In this document: positions 7,065-11,501 of the stretch, piece after piece
Layout of the letters: the number at the start of each line of letters is the position of its first letter
Numbering within the stretch: the stretch's first letter is position 1
Assembly: GCA_017543025.1 (NCBI GenBank)
Contig: JAFYGX010000066.1
Coordinates: forward strand, 1-11,501
Direction: 5' to 3'
Source of the DNA: Solobacterium sp.
GTDB lineage: Bacteria > Bacillota_I > Bacilli_A > Erysipelotrichales > Erysipelotrichaceae
Length of the DNA stretch: 11,501 nt
Notes under the pieces: model-generated
Seen by the model: only the letters and a program-made list of their open reading frames with translations
Databases searched by the model: none
Told to the model about the DNA's origin: nothing
Translations under genes and position numbers: made by a program

Positions 7065-7466
7065 CTAAGACTTCCGATCAAACACCGTGCCGCAGACAGG
7101 ACAGTGCACGCTTACCTTTCCTTTTCCCTTCGGAACACGGCAGATCTTATGACAGGAAGGACAGAGATAATACCGGTTCTGCTGATCCTTCCGTCCCAGA
7201 ATGAACGCCTTAACGAAACGGCGCGGAATAACGGTCTTTTCCAGAAAGATCCGGTTTTCCTTCGCCCGTGCAATAATATTCTTTGACAGCGAACGGAATA
7301 CCGCGGCCGCCATCACCAGCAGGGATATGCCGGGCAGAAGATCATTGCCTGTAATGATGCCTGCCATATCAAGCACAAATACAAGAACCAGAAGCGTCAG
7401 GTTCAGTTCATCCGCTCCATAGCGTCCCTGCATGAATCTGTTAAGTTTCATCTGAAGCCTGTCCAT
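7065..7466 (-). CDS. small membrane protein with C-terminal zinc ribbon
   Basis: 133 aa. A short basic N-terminus with RFMQGRYGADELN is followed by two hydrophobic helices (about 20-39 and 43-58), a basic stretch, and a zinc ribbon with CPSC (102-105) and CPVC (122-125) separated by a Lys-rich loop. Topology suggests both ends in the cytoplasm. Function unknown; proteins with this two-helix plus zinc-ribbon layout are common in Firmicutes. The start ATG 7466 is chosen because AAGGAG lies 7 nt upstream; the open frame extends further to 7559 but without a ribosome binding site and inside the PAP2 gene. With this start it overlaps the PAP2 3' end by 26 nt, indicating one transcript. Confidence 0.8.
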   Translation of the reverse strand: MDRLQMKLNRFMQGRYGADELNLTLLVLVFVLDMAGIITGNDLLPGISLLVMAAAVFRSLSKNIIARAKENRIFLEKTVIPRRFVKAFILGRKDQQNRYYLCPSCHKICRVPKGKGKVSVHCPVCGTVFDRKS

Positions 7467-8304
7467 TGCCATTCTCCTTTTTCCGTCTGGATACCAGATG
7501 AATCCTGTCGTTCCGGTACAGACCGACAACACCCCAATACCATAGCATAAACAGTGCAAATCCTGCCATCACATCCGTCACAAAATGCATTCCTGCCATG
7601 ATGCGCGTCATCGCCACAAACGCGGTATACAGAAGACTGATTCCCCAGTACCACCCCCTGCGGCTGGCCTGTTCGGGAAACAGATCCGGCAGCAGCGTCA
7701 TGCAGATGGAAGCCGATGCGCAGACGGTATGCCCGCTTGGGAAAGACCGGTAATAATCAGGCCGCAGTGAGAAACCAGCTATGCTGTACCATTCCCGGAA
7801 CTGTGCATCATCGCCGAGGATGGCCACAAAGCGCGGTCTGCCCCACATCAGCTTCATCAGCTCCATCATCAGAAAGGCACCGGTGCAGATCAGAATGATA
7901 TTCGCAAGCATATCCGAATTCGAATCCGACACCTCCGGCTCAGGAATCAGCTGCACAGCTCCCCAGAGCACCACCCATAGCAATCCGATCAGAAGAAGTT
8001 CCATCATCGTATACAATGACGGGCTGACAATCATATATGCGCACGGAAACATCGCAGCAGCAGACGTCACCCTGCTCAGTATTTTTCTTCCGCTCTGCCC
8101 GAAGAGCGTCTTCAGACACCAGGACGGAAACAGAAACATCGGAAAGGGCCCGAAGCGGGCGCCGGCAAATACAAGCGGTTCGCTGATATGCGAGGTCAGA
8201 TAATCCGAAACCGCAAGGTCATATCCGCCCAGCATCACAAAACATACCAGATATACTGCAGCCAGAACAGCCGCATACAGAATTCTTCGTTTCATAAACA
8301 CCAT
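7441..8304 (-). CDS. PAP2-family membrane phosphatase
   Basis: 287 aa, multi-pass membrane protein with all three PAP2 (type 2 phosphatidic acid phosphatase) signatures: K151-LMWGRP-R158 (K-x6-R; the usual following Pro is Phe), FPSGHT (PSGH 189-192) and TR-x5-H240-x3-D244 (TRIMAGMHFVTD). Such enzymes hydrolyse lipid phosphates, for example phosphatidic acid, phosphatidylglycerol phosphate or undecaprenyl pyrophosphate, with the active site at the outer membrane face. Substrate cannot be assigned. Start is ATG 8304 or 8295; neither has a clear ribosome binding site. The start lies within the T-tract of the terminator ending the acyl operon, so expression may depend on read-through or an unseen promoter. 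Confidence 0.9.
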   Translation of the reverse strand: MVFMKRRILYAAVLAAVYLVCFVMLGGYDLAVSDYLTSHISEPLVFAGARFGPFPMFLFPSWCLKTLFGQSGRKILSRVTSAAAMFPCAYMIVSPSLYTMMELLLIGLLWVVLWGAVQLIPEPEVSDSNSDMLANIILICTGAFLMMELMKLMWGRPRFVAILGDDAQFREWYSIAGFSLRPDYYRSFPSGHTVCASASICMTLLPDLFPEQASRRGWYWGISLLYTAFVAMTRIMAGMHFVTDVMAGFALFMLWYWGVVGLYRNDRIHLVSRRKKENGNGQASDET

Positions 8305-8343
8305 AATAAAACGGAACCGGCATTTGTACAGTCTCCGGTTCCG
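8305..8343 (-). terminator. terminator of the acyl-ligase/ACP/thioesterase operon
   Basis: A perfect 9-bp stem CGGAACCGG/CCGGTTCCG (8312-8320, 8335-8343) with a 14-nt loop, followed on the minus strand by TTTTATTATGG. The T-run is interrupted, so termination may be incomplete; the ATG at 8304 immediately follows. Confidence 0.75.
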
Positions 8344-8405
8344 AAAAACAGTCTGCTGAAATCCATGTACAGCAAAGCAGAATCTGCGTGCATCGCCATA
8401 TGTTC

Positions 8406-9134
8406 TTACAGCTTTTCAACCCTCATGGAGGCAGAAAAAACCTCTTTTCCGTCCTTCATCCCGTCAATCCGATACACCATATCGCCGTATTCATAGAACA
8501 GGGTAACCTGTTCGCCGCAGGAAAGCTCCTTCAGATAATTGATCTGAAACTCGGAAACCCTTGTCACCTCATGAAAATGCATGTCATACATATCATCGAT
8601 CCAGTCAAGATAGCGCGTATTGTTCATATGTCCGTTCAGATCGATATCCGTATACATGACTTTCCGTATGACAGCCGGAATATCCGATTCAATGGAACGC
8701 AAGCCCATCGGCAGTGACGGCATGCCTGCTTCACTGACGCCGTGGATTTCGATTCCTTCCCGCTGCGGCGGCACCGGCAGCCTGCTGTTTTCATAGATCA
8801 GAAGCCAGACCGCCGATCCTCGCAGAATCACATTTCCTTCCGCATCCCTGATCTCGTAATATCGCGGAAACAGCATATGCGTCATCTCTCCGGCAATCGT
8901 TGACACTTCGATCATCTCGTCATAGCAGACCGGCCGTTCCAGTTCAATCCGGATCCGGGAAATAACCCACAGCAGCCCCCTGTCCAGCGTCTTTGACCGC
9001 GGCACGCCAAGCCGCTCAACATCGGAAATACTCACTTCCTGCAAGACTGAAAACAGCGATGACAGCCGCATGTGCTGATAGCGATCGCACAGGGATGAAA
9101 GCACTTTAATCGTTCTTCTGTACCAGTCAGGCAT
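8406..9134 (-). CDS. acyl-ACP thioesterase (bacterial FatA/FatB-like)
   Basis: 242 aa with the double hot-dog layout of acyl-ACP thioesterases, which hydrolyse acyl-ACP to free fatty acid and end chain elongation. First hot-dog about residues 15-125 (LLWVISRIRIELERPV, then FPRYYEIRD and a SAVWLL strand). Second hot-dog carries TDIDLNGHMNNTRYLDWIDD, with Asn167 and His169 as the expected catalytic residues, and SCGEQVTL with Cys206 at the position of the plant-type Cys. ATG 9134 is preferred (upstream AAGGCGG, 8-nt overlap ATGCCTGA with the ACP stop, family-like length) over the open frame to 9167. Chain-length preference cannot be inferred. Last gene of the operon. Confidence 0.92.
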   Translation of the reverse strand: MPDWYRRTIKVLSSLCDRYQHMRLSSLFSVLQEVSISDVERLGVPRSKTLDRGLLWVISRIRIELERPVCYDEMIEVSTIAGEMTHMLFPRYYEIRDAEGNVILRGSAVWLLIYENSRLPVPPQREGIEIHGVSEAGMPSLPMGLRSIESDIPAVIRKVMYTDIDLNGHMNNTRYLDWIDDMYDMHFHEVTRVSEFQINYLKELSCGEQVTLFYEYGDMVYRIDGMKDGKEVFSASMRVEKL

Positions 9135-9387
9135 TGCCCGCCGCCTTCTGTGCAGCGCGGATGGCATCGATCACATCCTGAACCGTTGAGAGTGAGCTCC
9201 AGGTATTTTCCGGAATCCGGATATTGAATCTCGCCTCAATCTTTGTCATCAGCATGACAAAACTCATGGAATCAGCTCCGAGATCACGGTTGATCACGGT
9301 TTCCGGTGTAATGGATTCCGTTTCGGTTTCCGGCAAACACAAATGTATAATCTTCAGCAGTTCATCCATCATTTCCTGATCTGTCAT
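9127..9387 (-). CDS. acyl carrier protein
   Basis: 86 aa. RDLGADSMSFVMLMTKIEARF contains the canonical GADSM phosphopantetheine motif with Ser40, followed by helix II and III regions; the N-terminus has an extended acidic stretch (PETETESITPET). GGAGGA lies 8 nt before ATG 9387. The gene overlaps the end of the upstream ligase by 26 nt and the start of the downstream thioesterase by 8 nt, so the three products are likely translated together. It is probably the carrier loaded by the ligase and unloaded by the thioesterase. It differs clearly from the ACP-like protein at 426-674. Confidence 0.93.
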   Translation of the reverse strand: MTDQEMMDELLKIIHLCLPETETESITPETVINRDLGADSMSFVMLMTKIEARFNIRIPENTWSSLSTVQDVIDAIRAAQKAAGNA

Positions 9388-10723
9388 AAATCACTTCCTC
9401 CAGTTTCCATCGTTTCAGTTTCCCTGTGGCTGTCCGAGGCAAAGCTCCCGGCAGAATGAAAACCTGCATGATTTTTCTGCTGATCGGTTTGTCTTTGCTG
9501 AAACGATCAGCCGCACGTTTTACTGCAGCTTCATCCGCCTGATTGCCGGCGACCAGCGTTAATGTGTCATTGATCAGCGCCAGTGCAATTTCATTGCCCA
9601 GCAGCTTCGAAAGCTCTGCTTCCCATTCCGGGCAGAAAATCTTTTCCCCGTTTTTCAGAACGAGCACATCATTCTTTCTTCCGCTCAGATGCAGGCAGCC
9701 CTCTGCGTCAAGCATACCGAGATCGCCAGTATGCAGTATACCGTCTTTCAGCACTGCTGCAGTTTCTTCCGGCCGCTTCCAGTATCCCTCCATCATGCAC
9801 GGAGTCGAAACAAGCACTTCTCCATCCTCCGCAATGGTGATCTTCGTATCCGGACAGAGCTTCAGCGCAAACGGATCTCTGCTGTCTACCGAAATTGCTA
9901 TCCCGCTGGCTGTCTCGCTGAGCCCGTAGCCGAATCCGACACGGATATTCTTCTCCCGTATTCTGTTCAGCACCTGAGCATCGCATGGTGCCGCCCCGAC
10001 CAGAACCGTATGGCATTCCGGGTTCAGACTGTCTGTGGCAAGCAGATAATTCAGCAGTGTCGGAACCAAAACAAGAATCGTCACATGATAGGTTTTCGGA
10101 TCTTCCGTATAATACCGCATCCCTCTTCCGATACCGACTGCAGCCCCGTAACAGAGCGGCCACAGCATCGTACATACCAGTCCGAATACATGGTTCACCG
10201 GCAGGATTGCCGCAATGATGTCATCCGTTCCGCACGAAAGCTCCTGCTGTCCGTTCCAGCACGCGTAAGCGAGTGCTTTCTGACTCAGAATGACCGCTTT
10301 ATTGGAAGCTGTCGTTCCGCTGGAAAACACCAGAATATGGCCGGCATATTCCGTCTGTCCGCCCTGCGCAGAACAGGGCTGAAACCTGTTTTCTCCCGGC
10401 AGAACCTGCTCAATTTCATATTCATCAATCAGCGACTGCGTCACCTCATCCGGCAGTGACGGATCAAGCAGAACGACCCGTTTCCCGGCGATCGCTGCCG
10501 CAAACAGATCAATGATCCATTGTTCTGAGAGAGGTCCGTACAGCCCTGCACATCCAAACGATTCCTTCTTCAGCGCATCACAGCGCTGCATTACCCGCTC
10601 ACGCAGATCGGAATAGGAAAGAACCTCGGCTGATCCATCCGCATGCGCAGAAAGAATTGCCGGATGATTCTGAAAATGGACTGCGCCCTGTTCAATGATC
10701 TCCAGAAAACTGCTGTATTTCAT
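9362..10723 (-). CDS. AMP-dependent acyl ligase (acyl-AMP / acyl-ACP synthetase type)
   Basis: 453 aa ANL-superfamily adenylating enzyme, on the short side for the family. Visible motifs: ATP/phosphate loop FSSGTTASNKA (133-143), GYGLSETASG (265-274), TGD (332-334), GRKND hinge (348-352) and the C-terminal TATGKLKR with catalytic Lys435. It activates a carboxylic acid as acyl-AMP and passes it to a thiol. Because the next, overlapping gene is an ACP, transfer to the carrier pantetheine rather than to CoA is inferred. The acyl substrate is unknown. ATG 10723 has only a weak GAAGA ribosome binding site; an extended -10 promoter lies about 10 bp upstream, giving a very short leader. First gene of the operon, lying next to transposon remains. 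Confidence 0.92.
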   Translation of the reverse strand: MKYSSFLEIIEQGAVHFQNHPAILSAHADGSAEVLSYSDLRERVMQRCDALKKESFGCAGLYGPLSEQWIIDLFAAAIAGKRVVLLDPSLPDEVTQSLIDEYEIEQVLPGENRFQPCSAQGGQTEYAGHILVFSSGTTASNKAVILSQKALAYACWNGQQELSCGTDDIIAAILPVNHVFGLVCTMLWPLCYGAAVGIGRGMRYYTEDPKTYHVTILVLVPTLLNYLLATDSLNPECHTVLVGAAPCDAQVLNRIREKNIRVGFGYGLSETASGIAISVDSRDPFALKLCPDTKITIAEDGEVLVSTPCMMEGYWKRPEETAAVLKDGILHTGDLGMLDAEGCLHLSGRKNDVLVLKNGEKIFCPEWEAELSKLLGNEIALALINDTLTLVAGNQADEAAVKRAADRFSKDKPISRKIMQVFILPGALPRTATGKLKRWKLEEVIYDRSGNDG

Positions 10724-10733
10724 ATCTGTCTTC

Positions 10734-10761
10734 AGTGTAGCACAGATTGTTCTGATGACAT
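10734..10761 (-). promoter_or_regulatory. promoter of the acyl-ligase operon
   Basis: Minus-strand TGC-TACACT (TGnTACACT, box at 10739-10734) is an extended -10. ATGTCA (10761-10756), 4/6 to the -35 consensus at 16-bp spacing, is the last six bases of the transposon right-end copy. The transcript would start only a few bases before the ATG. Confidence 0.5.
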
Positions 10762-10926
10762 ACTCCCACCGCGTCCGTCTGATGCCTGCCTGATGCTTAA
10801 TAATGCTTAATAATGCTTAATAATGCCTGATGATGCTCAGAGGCGGAAATTCAGTCCGAGCCAAAAGATCGAAGCTGCCTCCTGTGACGAGGGGCTTCCT
10901 GCTCAGGAACACGATCGTGTTACGAT
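10756..10926 (-). mobile_element. older IS200/IS605-type right end, omegaRNA-scaffold-like (copy 2)
   Basis: This region aligns with 10976-11096: both end (minus strand) in GGTGGGAGTATGTCA and share, in order, an AGGCGG/AGGTGG block, a GATCG block, GCTGCCTCC, a GAGGGG-GCTTC block and an AACAC/GTGTT hairpin, stopping at GATA. This is the type of sequence found at the 3' end of tnpB, where the RNA guide scaffold is encoded. Copy 2 has broken pairs in one inner stem and a large insertion of 10-bp repeats in the terminal hairpin, so it is probably the older relic. No tnpB remnant adjoins it. Confidence 0.65.
10791..10840. repeat. five tandem 10-bp units (TRATGCYYRR)
   Basis: Consecutive decamers TGATGCTTAA, TAATGCTTAA, TAATGCTTAA, TAATGCCTGA, TGATGCTCAG, with a related 11-bp piece at 10780-10790. 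They sit in the loop between the two arms of the terminal stem of scaffold copy 2 and are absent from copy 1. Confidence 0.9.
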
Positions 10927-10975
10927 AGACGGCACTGCACGCTGCAGCAGAACGATGACTTCTTCGAAATTATAG

Positions 10976-11096
10976 TGACATACTCCCACCACCTTCGCTG
11001 ACGCTTAGAGGTGGGGATTGAGCCCGATCCGAAGGATCGACGCTGCCTCCCCGGCGAGGGGGGCTTCTCGGTCAAGAACACCTGCGTGTTCAGATA
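10976..11096 (-). mobile_element. IS200/IS605-type right end, omegaRNA-scaffold-like (copy 1)
   Basis: It lies downstream of the truncated tnpB on the same strand and ends GGTGGGAGTATGTCA, the expected place for the right end and guide-RNA scaffold of an IS605-type element. Stems visible in plus coordinates: GAACAC/GTGTTC (11076-11081, 11086-11091), CCTC/GAGG (11046-11049, 11056-11059), CGATCC/GGATCG with GAA loop (11025-11039), and a terminal stem CCACCT/AGGTGG (10989-10994, 11009-11014). The bases following the end on the minus strand (10975 downward, CTATAATTTCGAAG) would be the guide position. Confidence 0.7.
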
Positions 11097-11150
11097 ACCC
11101 GGGCTTATCGGATCCCCTGTGCCCCAGGGTACTTGGTTTACTTCAGCACT

Positions 11151-11296
11151 TTACAGAAGCACGATCCTGAGCGCTTCTGTTTTCAGATTCATCGCTGCGT
11201 TATGATCTCTTTATTCCAGATGAAACGGGCACAGCCGAATGTCTTCTGAAGAAGGACCGCCTGTGCCTCATTGGGATATGCGATATTGCGTTTCAT
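11151..11296 (-). pseudogene. tnpB: tnpB with internal deletion (RNA-guided nuclease of IS605 type)
   Basis: The ATG at 11296 overlaps the tnpA stop by ATGA and reads MKRNIAYPNEAQAVLLQKTFGCARFIWNK, the usual TnpB N-terminus (YPN-x-x-Q and FGC-x-RF-x-[WY]NK). It then meets, in another frame, DHNAAMNLKTEALRIVLL and a stop at 11151-11153; this is the TnpB C-terminal RuvC III segment (RD-x-NAA-x-N). The join is near 11207-11212, so the whole middle, including RuvC I and II and the zinc finger, is absent and the frame is shifted (in the first frame a stop falls at 11189-11191). No nuclease can be made from this copy. Confidence 0.85.
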
Positions 11297-11501
11297 CGTT
11301 CACTCTGTGTCTCTATATATTTCCTGATCACTTCAATCGGCGCTCCACCGGTTGTAAGGAGGCAATAACTCTGACTCCAGAAATATTCTTTCCAGAGCAT
11401 TTTCCGTATCTCTGGATAATCACGCTTGATTAATCGTGAAGATGCGCTCTTATAAGCATTGATGAACTTGGATAATTCACTGTTTGGCTGTGCTTTGAAC
11501 A
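11293..11501 (-). CDS. tnpA: IS200/IS605 transposase TnpA (Y1 HUH), C-terminal 68 aa
   Basis: The frame entering from the right edge ends with FINAYKSASSRLIK, KMLWKEYFWSQSYCLLTTGG and APIEVIRKYIETQSER. FWS-x-SY and the C-terminal KYIE-x-Q are the signature of Y1 transposases of IS200/IS605, with the Tyr of KYIETQ the expected nucleophile that cuts single-stranded DNA at the element ends. The HUH motif would lie beyond the edge. The visible part is intact, so the transposase may still be active. The stop overlaps the tnpB start. Confidence 0.93.
   Translation of the reverse strand, partial: FKAQPNSELSKFINAYKSASSRLIKRDYPEIRKMLWKEYFWSQSYCLLTTGGAPIEVIRKYIETQSER

Noticed and set aside
7467..7559. 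Extended start of the zinc-ribbon protein inside the PAP2 gene.
   Set aside because: No ribosome binding site; the added residues are the PAP2 frame read in shift, and AAGGAG points to 7466.
10780..10840. A short CRISPR-like array.
   Set aside because: Units are 10 bp, directly contiguous and without spacers; no cas gene is present.
11239..11433. A 64-aa plus-strand open frame over the transposon region.
   Set aside because: It lies opposite the tnpA and tnpB sequences, which have clear family motifs; it has no recognisable content of its own.

Overview
The window reads as a low-to-mid GC Firmicute chromosome. The best guess is an Erysipelotrichia-type gut or oral bacterium, based on gene content (long-form Hpf, RimO, a RecB-type DUF2779 protein, an M29 aminopeptidase, bacterial acyl-ACP thioesterase), strong AGGAGG-type ribosome binding sites and short intergenic gaps. 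This placement is inference; no rRNA gene or other decisive marker is present. Nearly all genes lie on the minus strand.

Layout in order of increasing coordinate. (1) 1-1069, minus: a 121-aa unrecognised protein with a GTG start and a helix-turn-helix-like C-terminus, then an acyl carrier protein-like gene whose end overlaps the start of ptsI (enzyme I of the PTS) by 8 nt; ptsI runs off the left edge. (2) 1214-1873, plus: a lone membrane protein resembling a CPBP/Abi protease that has lost its catalytic residues, preceded by two small inverted repeats. (3) 1874-2221: no gene, but three perfect hairpins in about 80 bp and a shared terminator. (4) 2222-2740, minus: hpf with its own promoter. 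(5) 2878-6937, minus: a tight operon rimO - M29 aminopeptidase - DUF2779 nuclease-like protein, ended by a GAAA-loop terminator that contains the last stop codon. (6) 7065-8304, minus: a PAP2 phosphatase overlapping a small two-helix membrane zinc-ribbon protein, with a terminator after the pair. (7) 8406-10723, minus: an overlapping three-gene acyl module (acyl-AMP ligase, a second acyl carrier protein, acyl-ACP thioesterase), closed by a terminator whose T-tract abuts the PAP2 start. (8) 10756-11501: remains of an IS200/IS605-type element: the C-terminal end of TnpA, a tnpB whose middle is deleted, and two diverged tandem copies of the right-end, omegaRNA-like region.

How the parts may work together: the ligase would adenylate a free fatty (or other carboxylic) acid and load it on the adjacent carrier protein, and the thioesterase would release acyl chains from a carrier, so the three genes form a small acyl-activation and release cassette next to a lipid-phosphatase-like PAP2 protein. 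The most unusual part is the transposon remnant: its older right end lies directly against the acyl cassette and appears to supply the -35 box of that operon's promoter, and it carries a 10-bp tandem repeat expansion within its terminal hairpin. No complete new system can be proven from this window.
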